From Acorus gramineus (lineage: Eukaryota > Streptophyta > Magnoliopsida > Acorales > Acoraceae), in assembly GCA_030737835.1 (NCBI GenBank), contig CM060853.1:11962034-12026033 (forward strand): a stretch of DNA of 64,000 nucleotides. The letters are read 5' to 3'. Below, piece after piece: positions 1 through 10,940 of the stretch. Made by a program: the position numbers and the translations under genes. A model generated the notes under the pieces. That model was not told the DNA's origin, did not search any database, and was given only the letters and a program-made list of their open reading frames with translations. Position 1 is the stretch's first letter; each line of letters opens with the position of its first letter.

Positions 1-111
1 GTTGTAATTATATAAACCATGAAATAATCCTTGACCATGTCCATTGCCCAAAATAAAATAAAATGCATTTGCTTTAGGCAGCGATGCTGAGTCAATAGAT
101 CGGGTTTCATG

Positions 112-223
<112 letters not shown>

Positions 224-359
224 CAAAGCTCATTGTTCAGCAATGAGAAGACATGAAATTTTATAATATTTTTGCTTTTGATATTACTACTACTAGAGCA
301 TCTTTGAGGCGTAATGGTCGATGAACTTTTCACAATAAGGTGTTTATATATGTTCCTGC

Positions 360-860
360 TAGGATACATGTACTCATATTTTTTTTTATGATCCTTCAGA
401 GACTCTAAAAATATCATAACTATGTATAGTCCTACAAGGACACAAGTAATCATAATTTGTACAATCCTTCAGGGATACTAAAATTGTATGTAGTTCTTTA
501 GGGACATTTTTAATCATATCTTTTATATGATCTTCCAAATATCCATATAATAAAGTGTTGTTATTAAGAAGAATACATGTTCTTGCTAGGATACATGTAC
601 CAATCATTTTTTTTATGATCCTTCAGGGACTCCAAAAATATATCATAACTTTTATTTGGTCTAACATGGATAAATAGTCATGATTTTTGTATAGTCTTTC
701 AGGGACAAAATAAAATAAAATTTGCATGATCCTTCAGATATTCATATAATCATAATTTTTGTACAATCCTTTAAGGATAAAATAAAATAAAATTTTGTAT
801 GATCTTTTAGGAATACAATATAATCATAGTCCTTTAAGGCATAGGCAGACTCACGTGGAG
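360..860. repeat. Degenerate TCCTTCAGGGAC leader repeats, copy 1
   Basis: Irregular short repeats centred on CCTTCAGGGAC or CCTTCAGGGAT, spaced roughly 35-60 bp. They alternate with ATAATCATAATTTTTGTACA and AAATAAAATAAAATTT segments. The same array occurs at 11,940-12,330. Confidence 0.75.
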
Positions 861-1581
861 ACGCTGCCCCCACTCAATTTTTGCAAACCACCGACTAGTT
901 ATAGAATCAAATATTAGATATGGCTATTTTTCTATTTGGTGTACAATTATAGGTATTAAGCCAGTAGAAATGTCAATCTTGCATGTCACTCTGCCATTGG
1001 GTCTAACTTGGTTTAGTTTGGTGAAAATTAATGGAATTAAGGTAGGAAAACATTTAGTTTTAATTTATCATGCATGTTTGACGACATTTGATATTTATAA
1101 AAATAAAATATGTAGCATTTCATTTTTAGTTTTATCCCCCGTTTATTCACAGATACTTTATTTGACATAAAATTTATATTAAGAAAAAAGAGAATTATAT
1201 TAAAAGATCAGTTAATAATTTAATCGGATCAATATGTCTTTTATTTTTGAAAAAGATACATATAACCCTCTATAAACACTTATGAAAATCTAGATATCCA
1301 TTTAACTCCCCAACTTTTTTGAAAATCCATATAAACCCCTGCAAACACCTATGAAAATCCAGATATTTCCTGAGTCAAACTTCCATTAATAGGTGAGGAA
1401 TATTTTATAAATATTCTATTAAATTAACCCTGGTTGAAAATATAGTATACGAAAAAAATCCCTGGTTGAAAATTAACCCAGAGACATTAGTGTTAAAAAT
1501 ATTAAAAATCCCTTACAATGTGTTAAAAAACCAAAAACCATCTACAAGTCTATTTTACGATATTGTTTGCAGTGGGGTAAC

Positions 1582-4500
1582 TGTCACGCCCCAGGGCGGC
1601 CGTCCCCGGGACGCGGCAAGTGTATATATGATATCAGTAAACAGGAGTTCAATAACATACTCACACAACAGCTAAAATGACAACACAGATAAAAGCAGGG
1701 CTGACATGATATATACACCAAATGCGGAAGCTAAAAGACTGAATCTGTAATCAAAACATACTACAGACTCGATACATAATCATATGTCCTGTGAGAGCCA
1801 ACATGTCCATATACACATACAAATACAATCCATACTAGGTGCCCAAGCACAGAAATATATACATACAATGAAAGAGAAGGATGCTGATGGCCTCAAAACT
1901 CGAGGGACGTGGCGCTACTCCGCTACTGGTGTAGTCGCTCGGGAAGCTCCTCCTTCAAGTCCTCCTCGGTAATCACTGGAGAAAATAATTATGCGAGGGG
2001 TGAGCCACACGCTCAGTGAATAGCACAACCCATGCATACAGTTTATATTAACCACATTTAATCAAGTTGCTAGCCTCAAAGTGGCATAAATAACACAAGT
2101 CCGGTGGTTCGCTACATCGCCGAACCACCACACCCTCACCCTCACCCTCACCCCTCAATAGGTGACAAAGGATGTTGGGACTTAATAGGTTGATAATCAT
2201 CCTTACACAATCCAGTGGGTCGCCACATCGCCGGCCCACCACACCCTCACCCTCACCCTCACCCCTCAATAGGTGACATAGGCTCTTGGGACTGACTAGG
2301 CTGTTGGTCACCCTTGGTCCACCGATAGTCTCTCCCCACTCCGTAGGTCGTTTGGCCACCCCCACATTCAGCACAGTCCTTCTACCAAATCAGGAGGTGC
2401 CTACTGATGGGAGCCCCTGCACGGGACGACCTTTCTAACGCTGAGGTAGTCTCTACATGGATCCAACGAAGGGAACAGAACAGCCTATCCATCGCATATG
2501 ATCCACTCGGATCCGCTGACAGCACATCTCTACTACTCTAATGTCTTGAATTCTTCAGAATTCCACCAGCGCGCATAACCAAGATGCGGGGAATACATAA
2601 GATAATAATAATGAGGAAAAGAGGCCTTGGAGGGCAACCTGAGGTCCCGATGTAGGACATCCCGCCAACCAAACAAGGAACACGGAGTACCCTAACCCGG
2701 GTCTCAATGTTAACCTCGCAAGGCCCCCTTATATTCCCCATAGCATGCTAACAATATTACAAGCTTGCATTTAAATAAATAAATCAAACTAATAGGACGC
2801 ATGCATAGGTCAGGGCTTTCCTAGCATGATAACGAGGTGACAGGATGCACGGCTCATGCACATATCCTAAGGGTGCAAGTCCCTAACATACAAGTCTAGG
2901 GTGGCATGCATTCTACACATAAATCATGCTTACATGGATTATAATAGACACAGTTAATATTAACTATGTGCCCCAGGGGAGGACGGTACACGCCCAAATG
3001 CATGTAGCGCCTCCCAAACTGGGTTGGGTTGTCCCACTCACCGGAAGTCGGGTCGACGCGCGACCGTCCGTCGAGATCTGCAAGACAGGGTATCAACTGG
3101 TGAGTAAAAATCCACAAAATACTCAAAATACACAAATAAATACCCAAAATCCCACAATCAAACACCCAACACTCGGGCAAACGCACGCTAGCCCGAGCAC
3201 CCCGACTCACTCCCGCACCCCCGGCAACCACCCGCACGGCCACCCGCGATCGGATGCACCGCCGCGCCTCAGCCCGCGCACCCAGGCGCACCGCCGGGCC
3301 CCTGCCCGCACGCCTGGACCCGCAGCCGAGCCACCCGGGTGCACCGCGCGCCCACTGCGCCCCAGCGCAGCAGCCCGCGCGCACCCCGCACGCCTCGCGC
3401 CCTGTGCCTCGCCCCGCGCGCACCCCGCACGCCTCGCGCCCTGCGCCTCGCCCCGCGCGCACCCCGCGCGCACCTCCGCTGCACTCGTCTCGCTCCGCGC
3501 GCACCCCGCGCGCACCGCCGACTCGCCCAGCACTCCACCGACTCGCCGCGCGCGCACAGCGTGCCTGCGCCCCTGCGCAGCGCTCCACGCGCACCCTGCA
3601 CGACGCCCCGCACGCACGCCCACTCGACTAGCACACCCCAGCACGCCTAGCGCCCAGCACGCCCACGCCTGCGCCACCCGAGCGCACGCCCGCGCGCACG
3701 TCCGCGCGCACGCGCGCGCGCGCCCAACCTGCTGCGCTGCTTGCTGCCTGTGCTGCTGCCCTGCCCGAGACAGCAACCCCCCTCTGTCCGAGCACCTCCA
3801 CCACCAACCATCGGCCTCCGACGGCCTCCGACCGCCTCCAACCACCTCCGACAGCCACTACCACCCCAAACCCCCCTCCTAACAAGCATCTACACAAGAA
3901 AAACAAGGAAGGAGGGCTTACCCAAAGGAAGAGGAGGAAAGGAAGGGAACCGGAAGCTCCTTTCGCACCGAAGAGCTTCCCCAAAGGTCTCTACCACCAA
4001 GACCTAATCCCACCTCCGATTTGGCTCGGATCTGAGGAGAAGAGAGGGCGGACGGAAAGGCTAGACACGCCGGAATCCGGATTTGAAAGCACCGGGGTGT
4101 AGATCGGGACCCGATCTACACTTTCTATGATTTAGGTTTTAAGCTTTGAGGACTCTAGGGGGCTCAAATGGAGGTTTTTGAGAGAGGGAGAGAGAGAAAA
4201 CAAAAGGTGGAAGATGATGAATAGTGGCAACCAATTTTTAGATCTCACTTATATAGTCAACTCACTTAAAATTAGGGCTAATCAAGTTTAAGTGAGGATT
4301 AAGGCTTTAAGTGGGATTTGACTTGGGTCAACCCAACCACACAAAAAGACAAAAAGGTTTGACCAAGTCCTTGGGCCCACTTTGACCGAGTCAACTCTCC
4401 CAATGACTTCTCGCTCGGTCAAAACCCGGATACGCCCCGGAACTGTGAAATTTCGGAAACGTTACCGGAATTCGATGAAATTTTCATGAGTGGCTTAGAA

Positions 4501-4671
4501 TGGCACCAGGACACATAATATGCAGTTAGATTTTCAATCGGAGTTCTCAAACACAGGACGATAGCTAACAGTCCAAAATTTTGCGGTTCCGATCGAAAAA
4601 CGAAAAAACTCAAAAACTGTCAAAATGCTCCAATGGTTACCAGCAGGCCAAAAAGTGACACATATATAACA
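1582..4671 (+). mobile_element. Solo LTR, 3.09 kb, copy 1
   Basis: Begins TGTCACGCCCC and ends GTGACACATATATAACA, the TG..CA ends of an LTR. Flanking pentamers are GTAAC (1,577-1,581) and TTAAC (4,672-4,676), a 5-bp target duplication with one mismatch. The inverse copy at 59,110-62,169 has the same ends and internal order. There is no gag-pol and no second LTR, so it is a solo LTR of a long-LTR retrotransposon whose internal part is not in the window. Inside are a two-fold repeat of about 111 bp with CCCTCA runs (2,100-2,340) and a very GC-rich island (3,180-3,760). Confidence 0.85.
3180..3765. other. GC-rich island inside the solo LTR
   Basis: About 580 bp of GC-rich, CG-dense sequence built from short CGCGCGCACCC-like units. 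It is open in several frames on both strands, and the translations are Ala/Arg/Pro/His-rich with no recognisable domain. The other LTR copy has the same island at 59,750-60,600. I read it as low-complexity LTR sequence, not as a gene. Confidence 0.8.
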
Positions 4672-4841
4672 TTAACCTTACGAAATATTCACGGAATATT
4701 TCTTATTTGTCATAGGAAGTTTAACTCAGATGATTATTTGAATTTTCATAGGTTTTTACAAGAAGTTGTTTGGACTTTTAAAAAAGTCAATGGGCTATAT
4801 GGATATCGAACAGTTTGTAGGGGGTTTATATAGATTTTTCC

Positions 4842-5695
4842 TTTTTTTTTCTTATTAAAATATAATTATAGTTTGAATGGATAAACATGAATAAAACTAT
4901 ATCGACATTCATTAAAAATAATTATGATGGTTTGTTTACCTTATAAGATATAAATTTTGCAATCTACTGTACTGAATTAATTTTTTTTTTTGAACAAGAT
5001 TAAACATATTCTTCTGTCATCCATTTTTTTTTGTTCAGCTTAAGAAATAAACATAGATTAAAGTTTTTAACATATAAGTAATATGACCAATAAAATATCT
5101 CTGTTAAATGAAATTAAACATATCCTTTCTTTAAAGGTTGCTGTTAAAATTTGCCCTCACTGAATTAAATTCCTGGCTCCACCATTGCTTCAGGGACATA
5201 TGATTTTCATGTAATTACAAAAAAAAAAAATTTCTGAAGGTTAGTACACATTCCGCTGGAATCATGGTAACCCATAAACGATATAATTTGTGTACTAACA
5301 AGTGAAAACATGCACAAGTTTAAAACACGTTTCATTTCATGTATATGTTATTGTTTATAATGCACTCACCTTCTACATGATTTAATGTACGGCAGAGGCA
5401 CAGACATCCATGATCCATTGATATATATAAATACAACTACACAATGAAAATCAGATACTAAATAGTGATTTTTTTTTAAATCATGGGTTTGATTATAATT
5501 AGAATGAAAGGAAGTACCACTTTGTCTAACATGTTGTACACAAAATATCAAATTAAAATTTTGATGATTTCAACATCATGAACTCACCATAATACAAACT
5601 TGTGGAGATCTCATGAACTTGTCAAATTACAAACATTTGGAGATCTCTTTAACATAGTGCTTGAATAGCATAAAAGCTTATTCGTGCTGATAACG
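4842..5695. other. AT-rich sequence, no gene
   Basis: No coding domain is seen. A TTCAGGGACATATGATTTTCATG stretch near 5,189 recalls the Copia leader repeats. A short repeat GTGGAGATCTCATGAACTTGTCAAATTACAAAC / TTGGAGATCTC occurs at 5,600-5,650 just before the PBS-like site. Confidence 0.5.
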
Positions 5696-5995
5696 TGTTA
5701 TAAACTAAGAAGAATACATGAATATAAGAATACATAAACAAAACACACAAGACATATAGAGAAGACAAGTGGAGAGAGATTTCTTATTCACTATTTGTTG
5801 TTATGGAATACATTACAAACCCCTCAATTTATAGGGTCCATGGAGGAAACTCAATAGTTAGAAGTTACAAGTAATAAGAGATGGAGGCACATAATAGGGT
5901 GTTTAAGAGGTGGGGGGTTAGGGAAGTGAAGAGAGAGGGTTATAGAGAGTGGTGAGAGTTGTGGTTGTGGTGGGTTATCCACAATATTCACAACA
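5696..5995 (-). repeat. Copia 5' LTR of the truncated copy
   Basis: 300 bp. On the minus strand it starts TGTTGTGAATATTGTGG and ends GTTTATAACA. It aligns along its length with the LTRs at 7,499-7,865 and 13,197-13,508: a shared core reading AGAGAGATT(T)CTTATTCACTATTTGTTG and a CTC(A/T)ATTTATAGGGT segment. It is more diverged from those two than they are from each other. Confidence 0.8.
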
Positions 5996-7498
5996 AACAC
6001 CCATTTTTTATTTTTTCTAACTAAATCTTCTATTATGTTTATCAACCAGAGTAAGACTTGAGTCCACTCTAGATGCATTAGATCAATGAATTGTTAATCA
6101 AATTTTTTTTCTTTTCAATTGTTAATCTTGCATAATGATTTTTCCATACACAGGCCATTCAGATAATTAATTATTCTTAATCTTGAGATTATCCAGAAAC
6201 AAAATTATTAATAATTATAATGCAATTAAAAAAATTCAACCAAGTATTTGGAATATACTTGCATTTAATTTAGTCAAGCTCATTCATGTTTCTATTAAAG
6301 CCAACCATGTTTTAAATGAACCATGTATAGACAGATCAAGATTGTGATTGACAATACAAGACAATCAAAGACAATTATAATATCTTCTTTGCCAGCATCA
6401 TATAGTTATGCTTATAATCCACAATATCCACATGAACATTGTCCAAAGATTACTGGAATATTATTATTCCAACAAATATCCCACTACGTGTATTGAATAA
6501 AAAGTTACAATGAAGAAGACCTGAATCTAACGTCACAGAAAACAGGCATTCAAAAAATTTGAAAACCAGTTCTTCCCAGTCCATGAATTCTGTTCTTCTC
6601 AAACAAAGCTGTGAACATCAAGGATGCAAAGATCAAACCAATGTTTTAAAAAACCAGACCGCATCGTTGACCAGTGTGGCTTCTGGTCTAGGTTAACCCT
6701 CAAAACCTGGTAATAAACATAAAACTGGCTTAAAATTTAAAAGAAATCCTATGATTTTTTAAAACCGATTGCAGATTACTTGAATCAAATTATTTTTAAA
6801 GACTTAAAAAGAATTAAAGGTCGTGAAAAATATTTGCTAATGATGTACTTATTTTTCAATTATGGTTAGTCTAGTGGTTGAACAGCCCTTGATATGGTCA
6901 ATTTTCAGTTCAACGAACGGTTCTATTTAGAAAACATATGATCACACATTCAATGTAATGTATTTCGAAGCTGAACCATGTAATAACAGAAAATATTTAA
7001 GATAACAATAATAATTTCCAGACCCCAACTTCACAGGCTCCAAACCAAGCTCCATGACGTGGCAATTGTACATTGTCTATTATACCCTTAAGCCTATTTA
7101 GAAAACATTGCGGTTATGATTTTCTTCCTTTTTGTATAAAGTTTCAACAATTAATGTAATTCCTAAAATGATGGAGTATCATCAATTCCCATTATATTTG
7201 GATCAGACCATCAAAATTGTTTTTGCACTAATTTTAATCGATATCCCATCTTCAGAACCGAATTATATATGATGAAAACATTGTAGCAAATATGAAATTT
7301 TAATTTTAAGAAGTTAGAAGACATGGTTTGATCTTGTTCGAGTTAGATTTCTTATCAATGTCATTCGAATAAGGTTTTACAATTGTTTTTTTATATTATA
7401 TTATGATCTTATTGGAATACAATTCATATTCGAAATTAAAATTAACTTTTTTACGATCACATATTCAATCAATGTTACATGTTTTAAATTTGGAATAC
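5996..7498. other. Intergenic AT-rich sequence
   Basis: No ORF or RNA gene is supported. At 6,640-6,930 there is a patch with ACCAG and GTTGA words (AACCAGACC, TTGACCAGTGTGG, TCAGTTCAACGAACGGTT) of the kind seen in old dispersed plant repeats. I cannot name the family. Confidence 0.5.
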
Positions 7499-7865
7499 TG
7501 TTATAAACTATATAGAATATGATATATAAGACTATATAAACAAAGCACACAAGTATATAGAGAAGAGAAGTAGAGAGAGATTCTTATTCACTATTTGTTG
7601 GTTGGTTGAATACAAGAGAAAACCCCTCTATTTATAGGGTGCATAGAGGAATCTCAAAGGTAGAGAGTTACAAGTCTATAGAGGTGAGGGGGAGATAGTG
7701 GGGCAATAATGAGAGTGTTATGGAATAGAAGAGTGGGGGAGCTTATGGAGTTGAAGAGTGGGGGAGGTTATGTTATGGAATAGAAGAGTGAGGGAGGTTA
7801 TGGAGTTGAAGAGTGGAGGAGGTTATGGGTTAGAGAAGTGGTGGTTATCCACCATATTCACAACA
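7499..7865 (-). repeat. Copia 3' LTR
   Basis: 367 bp with TG..CA ends. It is longer than its partner because it has extra direct copies of a GAAGAGTGGGGGAGGTTATGG unit (7,720-7,830). The CTCTATTTATAGGGTGCATAG segment on the plus strand is shared by both LTRs. Confidence 0.85.
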
Positions 7866-7898
7866 CTCCCCCTTGGATGACCACCACGCTAAGAAAAT

Positions 7899-8086
7899 TG
7901 CCTCATTAAAACCTTGCTTGGAAAACCCAATGGGAAAAAACCAAAGCGAAGGAAAAAGAGTACAATGTAACTTAATCGTATAATAGTGTATGCGTTTGAC
8001 ACTGCCTCATTAAAACCTTGCCAGGAAAACCCAATGGGACAAAACCTAGGCGAAGGAAAAAGAGTACAGTTCACAAAATGTCATAA
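7899..8086. repeat. About 104-bp tandem duplication in the Copia 3' region
   Basis: Two direct copies, starting near 7,899 and 8,003, of a unit containing GCCTCATTAAAACCTTGC, GGAAAACCCAATGGGA and GCGAAGGAAAAAGAGTAC. It lies between the RNase H end and the polypurine tract. Confidence 0.85.
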
Positions 8087-8100
8087 AAAATTACTCCCCC

Positions 8101-10045
8101 TCATAAGTACAAGATTTCAAGAATTTTGGTCGCAAACTCGTCGCATCCGATTTCATACACCAGCTTCTTGAATGTTGATGTCGACAAAGCTTTAGTAAAC
8201 AAATCTGCAAGATTGTCCTTTGACTGAATTTGTTGAACATCAATTTCATGTCTCTGCTGGAGCTCATGAGTGTAAAAGAATTTTGGAGAAATATGCTTCG
8301 TTCTATCACCCTTGATATATCCCCCATTGATTTGAGCAATGCATGCTGCATTGTCTTCATATATAGTTGTTGGAACATCTGTAATGAGAGATAGTCCGCA
8401 TGCAGTACGAATATGATGAACCAAAGACCTTATCCACACGCATTCCCGCTTGCTTCGTGGAGTGCAAGAATCTCAGAGTGGTTAGAAGACGTGGCGACCA
8501 AAGTCTGTTTCGTAGATCGCCAAGAGATTGCTGTGCCACCGCAAGTGAATACATAGCCTGTTTGTGAGCGAGCCTTGTGAGGATCTGAAAGATATCCTGA
8601 ATCTGCATAACCCTTTAGTTGTGCACCATTATTGGAATCCTTTGCATAGAATAGACCCATGTCTGACGTTCCACGAAGATAACGAAAAATGTGCTTCACA
8701 CCATTCCAATGCCTTCGAGTTGGTGCAGAGCTAAATCTGGCCAATAAATTAACTGAAAATGCAATGTCAGGTCTAGTGCATTGGGCCAAATATAATAAGG
8801 CACCAATTGCACTAAGATATGGTACTTCAGGACCAAGAAGATTTTCAGTATTTTTGGACGAAAAGGGTCCTTCTTTGGGTCAAGTAACCTTACTACCATT
8901 GGAGTACTTAATGGATGACATTTGTCCATATTAAAACGCTTCAGGATTTTTTCAACATATGTTGTTTGATGAACAAGTATCCATTTGAACTTTGCTCAAT
9001 TTGCAAGCCGAGACAGTATCTTGTTTTTTCCAAGATCTTTCATTTCAAACTCCTTTTTCAGATATTCGGAAGCCTTTTCGAGCTCTTCAGGAGTTCCAAT
9101 TAGATTAATATCATCAACATATACTGCAATAATGGTAAATCCGAGTTCCGTTTTCTTAATAAATACACAGGGGCATATTGGATCATTGACATATCCTTCT
9201 TTTATTAAGTACTCACTAAGACGGTTATACCACATTCGTCCAGATTGCTTTAATCCATACAAGGATCGTCTTAGCTTGATTGAGTACATGTTTTGTGATT
9301 TTGCTTCAGGCAATTTTAGTCCTTCAGGAACTTTCATATAAATGTCGGTATCTAATTTTCCATATAAATATGCAGTAACCACATCCATTAGCATGTCAAG
9401 TCCTTCTGAGACTACAAGACTAATTAAATACCGAAATGTGATTGTGTCCATCACAGGAGAATATGTCTCTTCAAAATCTATCCCAGGTCTCTGCAGGAAA
9501 CCCTGTGCCACAAGACGAGCTTTGTATCTAACAATCTCGTTTCTTTCATTTCGTTTTCTCGCAAACACCCATTTACATCCTACTGGTTTAACACCTTCAG
9601 GGGTTAGGACTACTGGTCCAAATACTTGGTGTTTTGCAAGTGAATCCAATTCTGTTTGAATAGCAGCTTTCCATTGTGGCCAACAATTTTTTTGTCTGCA
9701 TTCAACCACTGAACGTGGTTCTAAATCATTATCTGAAATGATTTCTGTAGCTACTGCAAATGAGAATATATCATCAACAAGCACTTGCTTTCGATCCCAC
9801 AATATTTGTGAATTTGCATAATTTATGGAAATTTCTTCATTTCCATGTACTTGTTCTTCATGCACGGGCGTCACTTCAGGGACGTCAGTCTCTTCGGGGA
9901 CTTGTGTCACTTCAGAGGCTTCTTCCTCTGTAGGAGTTATTATTGTGGGTCTTTCAAGTGTTTCATACTCTTCTAGAGAATTATTCTTCATTGTTTCTCC
10001 TTCGGGGAGCTGAATCTTTTGAGCATATAGGTCTTCCACGCTTCA
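8101..10045 (-). pseudogene. Copia reverse transcriptase and RNase H, frameshifted
   Basis: The longest open part (10,039-8,996) gives the Copia RT domain: a WKAAIQTELDSL start, a GCKWVFARK block, KARLVAQGF, DFEETYSPV, LYGLKQSGRMWYNRL and the catalytic YVDD. Frame then breaks. Fragments at 8,929-8,696 and 8,789-8,430 continue with TRPDIAFSVNLLARFSSAP and the RNase H segment (GYADSGYLSDP, GTAISWRSTKQ). The last piece (8,439-8,101) has IYEDNAACIAQ and the terminal KDNLADLFTKAL motif. At least two frame changes make it non-functional. The order RT then RNase H at the 3' end is the Copia arrangement when an integrase precedes, but no integrase is left here. Confidence 0.9.
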
Positions 10046-10380
10046 GGCGTGTTTTTGTTGATTCATTAGCCGGCATATTAACAGTTTTTCCTATTGGAAC
10101 ATTAATTCGAGCTGGAGTATTAGCAGCTGGAATATGTGATTTCATCACTTTTGCTGCATCATTGAATGCATCTGGCAATTGATGCGCAATTCTTTGAAGA
10201 TGGGTGATTCTTTGCACTTCAGTTTCACATTGATTAGTGCGAGGATCAAGATGAGACAAAGATGGAGTTTGCCATGTAAGTTCACGTCGTTCTTCTGGCG
10301 ACGGATTTTCCTCCCCCTAAAGACGGGAATATTGTCTCATCAAAATGACAATCCGCAAATCGAGCGGTAAAAACATCCCC
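9981..10380 (-). pseudogene. Copia integrase-RT linker remnant
   Basis: Minus-strand peptides match the conserved linker between Copia integrase and RT: a DNPQ/HFDETIFP-like start, LSHLDPRTNQCETEVQRI, HQLPDAFNDAAKVMKSHIP, and RLKRGRPICSKDSAPRRR. This fixes where the integrase should end. Nothing upstream resembles it. Confidence 0.7.
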
Positions 10381-10676
10381 TGTCAATGATTCAAGATATC
10401 TTATAATAGAAGGAGAATCTACTTGTATGATAAATATGTCATCGATGATCATTTATTTGCGATTCCACATTTCTCTTATATGCATATAAAATATAGAGAT
10501 CTTAATATTATTAGGTACCTTTTCCTCTTCAAGAGTTTGTGTAGTCACTTCTGGAACTCGTTTCTCTTCATGGACATTATACTCTTCTAGAGTTTTAGAG
10601 AAAGTGGATCTATTGTTCATAATCTCTTCTGGAACATTATGTATAACTTCTTCTGGAGCATTATTAGAGCATGATT

Positions 10677-10940
10677 TTACATTTGATCTCCACTTCTGGG
10701 GAGCTGAATTTTTTTTTTTGAACCTATAGGTCTATCACGCATCTGGCGTGCATTAGGAATTTGATTTTCACGTTGAGCGGTACGTGAGTCTAGATAAGAC
10801 AGAGTGGATGTATTCCACGATAATTCTCGTTGTTCTTCAGGAACAGATCGTACTTCAGGTACGTTCTTCCCTCCCCCTAACAACGGGAATATTGTCTCAT
10901 TAAAATGGAAATCCACAAATCATGCGGTAAAAACTATCAT
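10677..10940 (-). pseudogene. Second partial copy of the Copia linker
   Basis: Minus-strand translation repeats the linker with divergence: FHFNETIFPLLGGGKN, EEQRELSWNTSTLSYLDSRT, then RPIGSKKK. It lies about 560 bp upstream of the first copy, so the element has an internal partial duplication. Confidence 0.65.

Larger units (their letters stand above)
1249..4841. mobile_element. MITE with long terminal inverted repeats, split by a solo LTR
   Basis: Left arm 1,249-about 1,440 and the reverse complement of right arm about 4,672-4,841 share a series of blocks. These include ATATAAACCCC with CTACAAAC, GATATCCATAT, ACCTATGAAAAT, and a TGAGT(C/T)AAACTTCC stretch followed by AATATT-rich sequence. 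Removing the inserted 3.09-kb LTR leaves an element of about 500 bp that is mostly inverted repeat. The arms resemble the termini of the Mutator-like element at 18,320. I could not fix a clean target duplication because both flanks are T-rich. Confidence 0.6.

Noticed and set aside
2130..2270. CCCTCA hexamer runs resembling telomeric DNA
   Set aside because: The unit is CCCTCA with irregular length, not the plant CCCTAAA, and it belongs to a 111-bp internal LTR repeat.
2896..3985. Several overlapping long ORFs (up to 318 aa) rich in Ala, Arg, Pro and His
   Set aside because: They overlap on both strands in a GC-rich island where stop codons are rare, have no domain, and recur without frame conservation in the second LTR copy.
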